Source: Lacinutrix mariniflava (GTDB taxonomy: Bacteria > Bacteroidota > Bacteroidia > Flavobacteriales > Flavobacteriaceae). From it: a stretch of DNA of 64,000 nt. This document shows, piece after piece, positions 47,401-55,108 of this stretch. The stretch spans positions 310,001 through 374,000 of the forward strand of contig NZ_LIQG01000032.1 of assembly GCF_001418015.1 (NCBI RefSeq), read 5' to 3'. A program made the translations under genes and the position numbers. The notes beneath the pieces are model-generated. The model saw only the letters and a list, made by a program, of their open reading frames with translations. It did no database searches and was not told the DNA's origin. Positions within the stretch are counted from its first letter, which is position 1. Each line of letters begins with the position of its first letter.

Positions 47401-49279
47401 AAACACATCAGATATTAGCTGTTTTGGAGTGTCTACTTTTATTTTAGAAGTTGGCTCAGAGCCTATTTATAATGCTCCTAGTGATGTTAATGTATGCGAC
47501 GATAATTCTAATGATGGTTCTGAAACCTTCAGTTTAAACGATAAAACACAAGAAATTACAGCAAATAGCTCAGATAATTTAATGGTTACTTATTATTTAT
47601 CTTTAGAAGATGCACAAAACGAAACAAATGCTATTGTTGGAGATTCGTTTACAAATACAGTTAATCCTCAACAACTTTTTGCGAGTATAGATAATGGTAC
47701 CTTTTGCAAAGGCATAACAACATACGAGTATAATGTTATTCAAGTGCCTATTATTGGAAACGCTCCAAATCTAACGCAATGCGACACAGATACCGATGGT
47801 AATGTTGTATTCGATTTAACAGAGGTTGAAGTAGATGTCCTTGCTATTAGACAAGATAACACCATAGTAAACTATTATGCTAACGAGACCGATTTATTAG
47901 CTAGCACAAACCAAATTACAAATCCAGAAACGTATACTAACATTTCTAATCCACAAACAATTTATATAGAAGTTTACAATACTATTTCTAATTGTGGAGC
48001 ATCCGTTCCTTTTGAGTTGATTGTTAATTTACCTCCAGTAATTGATCCCATTACAGAATATAATATTTGTGTTACAGCAGATAGCTCTTTTGATTTAACA
48101 GAAACTACTGAAGTTTTAATTGGAACACAACAAGGCGTAGAACTTACCTTCTACTCTAGCTTAGTAGATGCGCAAACCTCTCAAAACACGTTAGACACCA
48201 ATTATATTTACAATACTAATAACGATACTATTTTTACTAGAGCCGAGTTTGCTGCTACTGGATGTTTCAATACAAGTTCATTTACCCTAAGAGTTAATGC
48301 CTTACCAACTATAACCACACAAGACCTAGAGGCTTGTGATGATGATTTTGATAGCTTCTTGGTTTTCAATCTAGCACTACAAACTCCAATTATAATTGGC
48401 ACTCAAAACCCAAATAATTTCACAGTTAATTACTTTGAAACAGAAAACGATGCGCTAAACAATACTAATGCTATTACAGATTTAAACTACAATGCAGAAA
48501 ACGAACAAGTAATTTATGTCCTTGTAGAGAATACAACTACAAATTGTTTTTCAATAGGAAGTTTTAATGTCTACGTAAATAGAAAGCCGGAAGTAGATAT
48601 TACAGATCAGGTAGTTTGTATCGATAATTTACCGCTAGTAGTTACAGCAGAAACTAATGAACCATCTGACGCCTATTTATGGTCTACAGGAGAAACTACT
48701 GCTCTTATAGACATTACAACGGTTGGTAATTATTCAGTTACTGTAACCACTGTTTTTGGCTGCACAACAACCTCTAACTTTAGTGTAACAGCCTCCCAAC
48801 AAGCTTTAGTAGATTTTGAAGTTTCACCTGCTTTTCAAGACCCACATACTATAATTGTTGAAACTTCGGGAATAGGAAATTACGTATACCAACTAAACGA
48901 TAACGATCCGCAAGCATCTAACACCTTTTATAACGTACCAATTGGCGTACACTACATTACGGTAATAGATCTTAACGGTTGCGAACCAACACCTCCAAAA
49001 AAAGTATTTGTAATAGATGCTCCACAATTTGTAACTCCAAATAGTGACGGTTATTTTGACACGTGGCACATTACTGGTGTTAGCCAACTAGAAGGTACTA
49101 TAGTTACAATCTTTAATCGCTACGGAAAGATTTTAAAGGTTTTAAAACATAATGACTATGGATGGGATGGGCAATACAATGGACACGTAATGCCTGCCAG
49201 CGACTATTGGTATGTGGCGGATGTTGTTAATGGTAACGAGAAATTTCAAGTTAAAGGACATTTTGCGCTACGTTTGTAA
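44468..49279 (+). CDS. Choice-of-anchor L domain protein with tandem repeats and T9SS type B sorting domain
   Basis: 1603 aa. Signal peptide (to LTQAQQ). Residues 30-260 are a choice-of-anchor L domain (GIVLSSGNVNSAGNAQN; FNYILASEEYFADYPCNYSD; DGFAFLIKETG). An Ig-like unit is followed by about 11 repeats of 95-105 residues of the CDxDxDGxxxFDL...YY...DA...PQTIYVRV type, as in the giant protein. After a further Ig-like unit (AYLWSTGETTALIDI) comes a CHU_C domain (FVTPNSDGYFDTWHITG, FNRYGKILKVL, GWDGQYNG, HFALRL). Probably a large surface adhesin exported by T9SS; the choice-of-anchor L domain is found on proteins with differing anchors. Confidence 0.9.
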   Translation: MKYNLPTLLLLFFALQLTQAQQISIDDTQTPEQLINALIEGCVEVSNISSTINGSVNGFSSYGFFEKGNSNFPFENGIVLSSGNVNSAGNAQNTNALNEGDTSWQTDPDLEIALGINNTLNATSIQFNFISATSSINFNYILASEEYFADYPCNYSDGFAFLIKETGTTQPYQNLAIISGTPTPVNTSTIHEEIVGFCDAENDTFFEGYNLGDTNFNGRTTVMSASATITPNIEYSIKLIIADQTDRNFDSAVFIEANSFTNSVDLGADLSTCNASTTLNAETNNPQASYEWFIDNTIINGETTSALTATSSGTYSVLITVPLNGTNCTFQDEIDVVLNSIQTAPQLNDFTQCDDVSNDGVENFDLTTLNTEVETNLPTSNYTITYHDTNQNAIDGTNDFNSTNNTTNPETVYIRAIDTNSGCVYISLVDLVVNPAPTVTTPANLEICNNGSGDAILSDSDSEITNNNANYGVTYHYSQVDADSGANAIPSPYTPTNTTEQLFIRVIDLTTNCVAFTSITVEVLESPDVDNTPQQINACEQDDDGLEIFDLTSVITDVLQGATNVTVSYHIAQEDANNGTNPITNPSQFQNTTPDLQIVYIRIENDNNSCYEIVPIELHANILETGTNIRNFVACDEAPDDGEASFDLTAITDVIANGLQDIIITYYETEQDLNNNTNPIDDTILYEVQNNFQQLYLLIENPDCTNTTEIQLNVNDSVTILNDDPVTYCDTDDDNLTSVELSTFNSVVNTGIQSPAVSYFETEIDAETNSNILPPFYDNTVNPFTLFVRVSDGLTGCYDVKPLQIEILPAPSVNPASDFVICDDDQDGFYQIDLTSRNNQINTDATTVISYYQTQADANNSNNEIIDSTNYNASTSTVFAKVENNITGCYGLVPISILINTLPDFPVISNFRNCETDGNQISDFILIDKDAEILNGQTGKEVFYFENQNDALNNTNSIDKNVVYNNTSQMQTIHVRVENTSDISCFGVSTFILEVGSEPIYNAPSDVNVCDDNSNDGSETFSLNDKTQEITANSSDNLMVTYYLSLEDAQNETNAIVGDSFTNTVNPQQLFASIDNGTFCKGITTYEYNVIQVPIIGNAPNLTQCDTDTDGNVVFDLTEVEVDVLAIRQDNTIVNYYANETDLLASTNQITNPETYTNISNPQTIYIEVYNTISNCGASVPFELIVNLPPVIDPITEYNICVTADSSFDLTETTEVLIGTQQGVELTFYSSLVDAQTSQNTLDTNYIYNTNNDTIFTRAEFAATGCFNTSSFTLRVNALPTITTQDLEACDDDFDSFLVFNLALQTPIIIGTQNPNNFTVNYFETENDALNNTNAITDLNYNAENEQVIYVLVENTTTNCFSIGSFNVYVNRKPEVDITDQVVCIDNLPLVVTAETNEPSDAYLWSTGETTALIDITTVGNYSVTVTTVFGCTTTSNFSVTASQQALVDFEVSPAFQDPHTIIVETSGIGNYVYQLNDNDPQASNTFYNVPIGVHYITVIDLNGCEPTPPKKVFVIDAPQFVTPNSDGYFDTWHITGVSQLEGTIVTIFNRYGKILKVLKHNDYGWDGQYNGHVMPASDYWYVADVVNGNEKFQVKGHFALRL

Positions 49280-49349
49280 GTCCTATTTACACCACAATTT
49301 ACACACAGTAATCGTTAAAGATTCCAATTCAAACAGTAGAAATTTAACT

Positions 49350-49843
49350 TTAACACCTTCCCTCCAAACGAACCAACAATAGAGAGTTTAGAGTTTACAG
49401 AATTAACATCAAATAATACAGCTACAATTACTATTTATGGAGAAGGTAATTATGAATTTGCTATAGACAACGAGTTTTCTTTTTATCAAGATATAAATAC
49501 TTTTTCTAGTCTTCAACCTGGCTTTCACTCTATTTATATCCGCGATAAAAATGGTTGTGGAAACGATTTTATTACATTTTAATTATAGGCTTCCCTTAAT
49601 ATTTTACACCTAATGGAGATACTATTAACGAGATCTGGAAACCTTTTGGAACCTACAGAGATTTCAATTATAATTTACAACTTCAAATTTTTAACCTTTA
49701 CGGTAAGTTATTAAGCCAAACCATTTCTATAAAAGGCTGAAATGGCACTATTAACGAATATAATCTACTAGCGATGATTATGGTAGGTTATTAATTATCC
49801 AAATGGTAAACAATATAAAGGCCATTTTGCCTTGGTGAGATAA
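49350..49843 (+). pseudogene. Decayed 3' end of another T9SS type B gene (CHU_C remnant)
   Basis: Between 49350 and 49570 one frame reads EPTIESLEFTELTSNN, then IYGEGNYEFAIDNEFSFY and SIYIRDKNGCGNDFITF, stop. After a frameshift it continues IGFP-stop-YFTPNGDTINEIWKPFG, then LQIFNLYGKLLSQTISIKG-stop-NGT, and after another shift QYKGHFALVR, stop at 49841-49843. The order and content equal the last 150 residues of the neighbouring type B proteins. At least three stops and two frameshifts show it is dead. No N-terminal part remains. Confidence 0.85.
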
Positions 49844-49919
49844 ATTGAGTTATGTATTTTAGTCGAAACTCCAACTACATAAAAGTATTGTGTATAATAA
49901 GAACATAAATTGAAACGAT

Positions 49920-50681
49920 GTGTTTAGACATCAAGGAAAAAGCAGAACTTTAAAACATAATCTGCGTATAGCTATTGTTTTATCTTTTGTTGCTGGAATA
50001 GTTAATATCACCGGATATTTAGCTTTCAAGCAATTAACAACAAATGTAACAGGACATTTTGCATTATTTATTTACGATGTTGCAGATTTTAATTTTTGGA
50101 AAGGCACCATCTATTTTCTCTACATATTCTCGTTTCTTTTTGGCTCCTTTCTATCTAGTTTTTTAATTGAAAAATATAGAGAGAATAAACAACTTAATGT
50201 ATTCTTGTTGCCTACAATAATAGAATGTATGGTTTTAATATCCATAGGAATTGTAAGTAATTTCATTGAAATTAAATATCCTAATTTAATTGTTTGTTGC
50301 CTTCTGTTTGCAATGGGACTTCAAAACTCATTTGTAACTAAAATTTCTAACGCAATAGTTAGAACAACACACTTAACAGGTCTATTTACTGATCTAGGTA
50401 TAGATATTTCACAATTATTTTTTCTAAAAAAAGATTTAGAAAGGCAAAAAATAAAAGCCAATATGAAATTAAGAATTTACATTATTTCATTCTTTTTTAC
50501 TGGTGGTTTAGTTGGCTGGATTTTTTATTCTAAATTTAATTTTAAATTAAACACCTTAATTTTGGGAGCCATTATTTTAATTGCTAGCTTATTTTATGAC
50601 GATTTAAGATACAAATTAATAAAAACTAAAAGAAAATTTAATCAAAGAAGAATAAACAAATCTCAATCGTGCACAAATTAG
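49920..50681 (+). CDS. DUF1275 (YoaK-type) membrane protein
   Basis: 253 aa with about six membrane helices. It begins at a GTG (MFRHQGKSRTLKHNLRIA), the conserved opening of Bacteroidota DUF1275 proteins; the overlapping ATG at 49918 is in a frame that stops after about 11 codons. A characteristic segment is FVAGIVNITGYLAFKQLTTNVTGH. Function unknown in the family. Its end overlaps the GTG start of the histidine kinase by 13 bases, so the three genes to 53085 may be one transcript. Confidence 0.85.
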   Translation: MFRHQGKSRTLKHNLRIAIVLSFVAGIVNITGYLAFKQLTTNVTGHFALFIYDVADFNFWKGTIYFLYIFSFLFGSFLSSFLIEKYRENKQLNVFLLPTIIECMVLISIGIVSNFIEIKYPNLIVCCLLFAMGLQNSFVTKISNAIVRTTHLTGLFTDLGIDISQLFFLKKDLERQKIKANMKLRIYIISFFFTGGLVGWIFYSKFNFKLNTLILGAIILIASLFYDDLRYKLIKTKRKFNQRRINKSQSCTN

Positions 50682-52351
50682 TAAACTCTATTATTATTCT
50701 ATTTATTTTTTGTTGCATTAGCTGCTCAAAACAAAAAGGAACAGCTCAACTTTCTGATGAGGAGTTTTTAGAAACAATCTCTAATCAAGACTTTAGAGCA
50801 TCTATACAACAAATAGACAGCCTAATTAAAAACGGAAAACAATCTAGCCACAGAAAAGCCATTTTATTATATGAAAAAGGAAGACTACTTGCTAATTTAG
50901 AAAAAGACATTGAAGCTATTGGTAGCTTTAATGAAGCTTTATTTCTTTTTAATCAAGATAGTGACAAAAAATTACTAGCAAAAACAAATATGTTACTTGG
51001 AGATTCTTATGCCATACTTTCTAAGCAAGACACTGCCAGTTTCTATATCAATTCAGCGTATAAATTATATAAAGAAATTAGCAATAAACGAGGTGAAGCA
51101 AGAACTCTAAACTCATTAGGTCATTTATCCTTTTTAAAAGGCGATTTTTTAACCTCTGCTAATAATGTAAAAAAAGCTATTGCCATACAACTAACACTAG
51201 ATGATAATGAAACCATTGCGGCTTCATACAACAACTTAGGCTTTATTTTAGAACAAACCGAAGATTACGACCAAGCCATATTATATTATAAAAAAGCGAT
51301 TCTACTTAATAATGAAGCCTCTATATTAGACTCCAATCCCATAAGAAACTTAGGAGCTGTTTATTTAATTAAAAATGATATAAATAAATGCATATCTCTA
51401 TACAAAGAAGCATTAATTATAGAAGAGCAAACAGAACAGTATAGTATTCAAAAAGAGATTTATGATGTTTTAATTGAAGCTTCAATAAAAGATAAAAAAA
51501 TCGATGAGGTATCTCAATTTATTAGTAAAAAAGATTCAATAAGCCGCCTTTTAAATGCTTATGAAAATAAAGAAAGAACAAAATTAGTCAATACTAAATA
51601 TAAGCAATTAGTTACTCAAGAAAATTTAAAACGAGAGCTTGAATTAAATAAAAAAAACAAAATTATATTAGCCTCTGTATTAGGTTTGTTTCTTCTTTTT
51701 GGTTTATTTCTTTATCAAAAAAACAGAAACTCCCGCTTAGAATTAAAACAAGAAAAATTAGTATTAGAACAAAAAATGTTGAGAATACAAATGAATCCAC
51801 ATTTTATATTTAATACACTAACTGCAATACAGAAAAAAGTTTTTGATAATGAACCTTTAGAGCAAATGACCTACATTTCTAAGTTCGCAAAATTAATTCG
51901 TCAAAATTTCGATTTTGTAAATAAGGAAGAAATTACGTTAGCCGAAGATTTAGATGCCTTAATTAACTATATAGAAACACAACAATTTAGGTTTAACAAT
52001 AAATTCGATTACACAATACAAATTGACGAAAACATAGACCCAACAAACGTTAATATACCACCAATGTTGCTTCAAATATTTGTTGAAAATGCTATTGAAC
52101 ATGGATTAAAACCAAAAACAAAAGAAGGAAAACTAGTTATTAATATTAATCGAGAAAACGAGTTTATAAAATTTGACATTATTGATAATGGCATTGGCTA
52201 TAAAGAAAAAGAAACACCTGAAGAACACGCTACAGACATCTTTAAAAAACGTTTAACTTTAAGACGTTTAGGAGAAGAAAAATTATTCTCTATCAAATCG
52301 CTTGGAACTAATTTAGGTACTAAAGTTACCTTTTTACTAAATTTAAAATAA
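50669..52351 (+). CDS. TPR-containing LytS-type sensor histidine kinase
   Basis: 560 aa. It starts at a GTG; the N-terminus is lipoprotein-like (FIFCCISCSKQ, lipobox Cys about residue 19). Residues 60-290 are TPR repeats (SYNNLGFILEQTEDYDQAIL), then a membrane helix (residues 331-350), a coiled coil, and the His_kinase domain with the phospho-accepting His in QMNPHFIFNTLTAIQ (about residue 378). The ATPase part shows FVENAIEHGLKPK (N-box) and DNGIGYKE. This is the usual Bacteroidota TPR sensor kinase. It shares one base with the downstream LytTR regulator (TAATG), so the two form a two-component pair. The signal is unknown. Confidence 0.9.
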   Translation: MHKLVNSIIILFIFCCISCSKQKGTAQLSDEEFLETISNQDFRASIQQIDSLIKNGKQSSHRKAILLYEKGRLLANLEKDIEAIGSFNEALFLFNQDSDKKLLAKTNMLLGDSYAILSKQDTASFYINSAYKLYKEISNKRGEARTLNSLGHLSFLKGDFLTSANNVKKAIAIQLTLDDNETIAASYNNLGFILEQTEDYDQAILYYKKAILLNNEASILDSNPIRNLGAVYLIKNDINKCISLYKEALIIEEQTEQYSIQKEIYDVLIEASIKDKKIDEVSQFISKKDSISRLLNAYENKERTKLVNTKYKQLVTQENLKRELELNKKNKIILASVLGLFLLFGLFLYQKNRNSRLELKQEKLVLEQKMLRIQMNPHFIFNTLTAIQKKVFDNEPLEQMTYISKFAKLIRQNFDFVNKEEITLAEDLDALINYIETQQFRFNNKFDYTIQIDENIDPTNVNIPPMLLQIFVENAIEHGLKPKTKEGKLVININRENEFIKFDIIDNGIGYKEKETPEEHATDIFKKRLTLRRLGEEKLFSIKSLGTNLGTKVTFLLNLK

Positions 52352-53085
52352 TGACAAGAATTGCTATTATAGATGATGAATTTAATGTTAGAGAATTACT
52401 AAAAAAACTTATCGATATTCTATATAAAGACATTGAAATTGTTGGAGAGGCGGCTTCTATAATGGAAGCAAAAAAAATGCTTAATGCAACCCAACCAGAT
52501 ATTGTATTATTAGATATAGAATTAGAAGATGGTACTGGTTTTAGTTTGCTAGATCAATTAGAATCAATAGATTTTAAGCTTGTTTTTATAACGGCTTTTA
52601 ATCAATACGCCATTAAAGCTTTTAAATATAATGCTATAGATTACTTACTTAAACCAATCTCACCAGAAGAGTTTAAAAACACGCTAGACAGAGTAAAAGA
52701 CCAAGTATTTAAAGAAAATGAAATACAATTATTATTAACACAGTTAAAAGAAGGCGAAAATTTTGAATATAAAAAAATAGTCATTAATACTGTAAAAGAA
52801 AAGCACATTATAAACATAGAAGATATTTTATACTGTGAGTCTGAAGGTGCTTATACCAATATTGTTACCAAAACCTTAACTATACTCGCGTCTAAAAACT
52901 TAAAACATTTTCAAGAATTACTTCCTGAATTCCAATTCATTAGACCTCATCAATCTTTCTTAGTAAACAAAAAAGTTGTTATTAGTATAAAAGACAATAC
53001 GCTGTTGTTAACTAGCAAAATCGAAATACCTATTTCTTCACGTAAAAAAGCGGAAATAAAAAATATTCTATTAAAAAAGGATTAA
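52351..53085 (+). CDS. LytTR family response regulator
   Basis: 244 aa. Receiver domain residues 1-120: acidic pocket IIDDE (D8, D9), phospho-acceptor D55 in VLLDIELEDG, and the Lys in LLKPIS. The LytTR DNA-binding domain spans residues 140-244 (DILYCESEGAYTNIV, FQFIRPHQSFLVNKKVV). It is co-translated with the upstream kinase. Its targets are unknown; the next intergenic region has an A+T-rich inverted repeat that could be a binding site. Confidence 0.92.
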   Translation: MTRIAIIDDEFNVRELLKKLIDILYKDIEIVGEAASIMEAKKMLNATQPDIVLLDIELEDGTGFSLLDQLESIDFKLVFITAFNQYAIKAFKYNAIDYLLKPISPEEFKNTLDRVKDQVFKENEIQLLLTQLKEGENFEYKKIVINTVKEKHIINIEDILYCESEGAYTNIVTKTLTILASKNLKHFQELLPEFQFIRPHQSFLVNKKVVISIKDNTLLLTSKIEIPISSRKKAEIKNILLKKD

Positions 53086-53329
53086 CTCTTTTTGAACTTT
53101 ATAATAAATCAAGAATAGCTCTTAAAATTTTTCAAAAGTAAAATCGAATATAAAGTACAATGATACAGTTATAAATTACTTATAAATAGTAAATACATTG
53201 TTATCTATATTTACGTAACAAAATGATACTATTTATAAAGTACTAAAATAGAGTTATCTATTTTTTCTACTTTCTTTATATTACAAATTTTATTCGGTTA
53301 CATTAAAACCGATAATAAAAAGCAACACA

Positions 53330-53656
53330 ATGAAAAGTACAAACTCATTAATTTACATCGGTTTTATAATCCATGTTAGCATCACTTTAATTGCAGGATT
53401 AGACGAAGAGTTTGTTCTATATTTTATGTCGGTTCCTTTATTAGGTAACTTTGTAGGTTTATGTTTATTAACTTTTACAGACAAAACGAAACTAGGAGCA
53501 CAAATTTTCATGATTAGTAGTTTTCTATTTGTACCTATTGGCCTTATAGGGATCTTTGGCTGTAGAAAAGTATTAGATAGTATAAACGAAGAAGCCTTTT
53601 TTAAATCAGACAATAAAAAAACTGAAGAACCTTATATTACTAAAATCAATGATTAA
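53330..53656 (+). CDS. Small membrane protein, unknown
   Basis: 108 aa with three hydrophobic segments (residues 7-24, 30-50, 58-78) and a charged C-terminal tail. No family recognised. It lies 245 bases downstream of the LytTR regulator and overlaps the next gene by 8 bases, so the two are translationally linked. A typical AACACAATG start context precedes it. Confidence 0.65.
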   Translation: MKSTNSLIYIGFIIHVSITLIAGLDEEFVLYFMSVPLLGNFVGLCLLTFTDKTKLGAQIFMISSFLFVPIGLIGIFGCRKVLDSINEEAFFKSDNKKTEEPYITKIND

Positions 53657-54050
53657 AGAATTTAAATCTAGCAACACTCAATTTAATATGTTTATTGGTA
53701 TAGCTATATTTGCTGCAATAGGAACCATCTTTACCTACATAGCATTAAACACAATTATTATGATGCTACCTGTCTTTGCAATCCTTTGGACAATAATAGC
53801 TTTTTGGGGAAAAGACAGAGTAATTATAACAATGCACAAAGATTACTTTGAAGCAAAAGAAGCAATTGCAGCAAAGAAAAAGTTAATTCGTTATAAAGAC
53901 GTAGTCAGTATTAAAGTAAATAGTAATGGAAAAATAGTAACTGTGTATTTAGAAAACACGAATAAGAACAAAGAAAGAATAAACTTAAATATTATTGAGA
54001 AAACGGAAAGAAATGAGTTTATAGAATTACTAACTGCTAGAATAGCTTAA
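53649..54050 (+). CDS. Small membrane protein with PH-like C-terminal domain, unknown
   Basis: 133 aa. Two hydrophobic helices lie at residues 12-50 (MFIGIAIFAAIGTIFTY and IIMMLPVFAILWTIIAF), followed by a beta-rich segment (VIITMHKDYFEA ... RYKDVVSIKVNSNGKIVTVY) that resembles a bacterial PH-like membrane-anchored domain. That reading is only from pattern. It starts within the end of the preceding small membrane gene. Confidence 0.65.
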   Translation: MIKEFKSSNTQFNMFIGIAIFAAIGTIFTYIALNTIIMMLPVFAILWTIIAFWGKDRVIITMHKDYFEAKEAIAAKKKLIRYKDVVSIKVNSNGKIVTVYLENTNKNKERINLNIIEKTERNEFIELLTARIA

Positions 54051-54098
54051 AAAGCTTTTGAAGCAATTTCGTTTTATTAAGCATATCAAGTATACTAT

Positions 54099-54776
54099 AT
54101 GGCATCCTTAAAAGACCTTAACACATTTTGGAGTGTTTTAATTTGTGCTAATATTCTTATGTATTTGTTTACAATATTAATTAGTTATAGTTGGTCTAAA
54201 ATAAACAAGTATAAAACACTAGAATTAACAAAACACGATATATATAATAGCCTTATTGTTGTTTTTATAAATATTTTAGTTGCAATACCCGGATATCTAT
54301 TATTTAAAAATGGAGTTATTAATTTTACAATAAACTCTAGTTATATTCGAGATTTAATGTTTCTATTTTTCTTTCTCGATTTGTTAATGTATTTATTACA
54401 TTTAGTATCGCATTACATTTGGCCTTTTAAAAAATTTCATAACAAGCATCATTCTCATAAATATTTTAATGCTATTAGTCTTTATGTTATGGAGCCTGTA
54501 GAGGCTATTCTATTCGGAGTTTTAATAACAATATGTGCTTATTTATTTCAATTTAACTTCTATAGTTTTCTAACTTTTCTGTTTTTAAATTGGGCTTTAG
54601 GTGTTATTGGACATTTAAACACAAACTCTACAAAGCAGCCAATTCTTTTTGGCAATCATGTTTTTCATAAAACACACCATCAACAAGCAAATAAAAACTT
54701 TGGCTTTTATACTGTTATTTGGGACCGAATTTTCGGCACTTTTTATAAAAAATCAATAAAAAAGGCTAAAACCTAA
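54099..54776 (+). CDS. Sterol desaturase / fatty acid hydroxylase family membrane protein
   Basis: 225 aa, four or more membrane helices. The di-iron histidine boxes are visible: HLVSHYIWPFKKFHNKHHSH in the middle and HVFHKTHHQQ near residue 190. The family hydroxylates or desaturates lipids and carotenoids using O2 and a diiron centre; the substrate here is unknown. It starts 48 bases after the preceding gene and is probably the last of that group. Confidence 0.88.
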   Translation: MASLKDLNTFWSVLICANILMYLFTILISYSWSKINKYKTLELTKHDIYNSLIVVFINILVAIPGYLLFKNGVINFTINSSYIRDLMFLFFFLDLLMYLLHLVSHYIWPFKKFHNKHHSHKYFNAISLYVMEPVEAILFGVLITICAYLFQFNFYSFLTFLFLNWALGVIGHLNTNSTKQPILFGNHVFHKTHHQQANKNFGFYTVIWDRIFGTFYKKSIKKAKT

Positions 54777-55108
54777 CGCATATAAATTTGCATCCCGCAC
54801 TTATAAACTAGTATCATACTATTTAAACTTTCATTAGTACTTTTATGGTGATTTTAATTTTCAACATAAAATAAATTTCTATTATACCTTTTTAAAAACC
54901 AATAAAATAGTTATTCTGTTTTTATACTAAATGTTGAATTAGTTACTTTTATTACAGAAACGCACTTTGTTAAAATATATTAATAGTTCTTTTATTTCTC
55001 AAGAAAAAATCATTTAATTTATTTATCAAAATATATTAAAAATGAAGTGCTTTCTGTAGTTAAGCTAAACATGAACACATTAATCCTACTATCAAAATAA
55101 TAGCTTAA
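54777..55108. other. Intergenic region with long-range inverted repeat
   Basis: 332 bases without a gene. It holds an imperfect inverted repeat (ACAGAAACGCACTT, 54954-54967, and AAGTGCTTTCTGT, 55045-55057; one base missing in the right arm). Inside it, AAAATATATTAA occurs twice as a direct repeat (about 54972 and 55028). No clean TAnnTTTG element is seen before the ATG at 55109. Confidence 0.4.
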
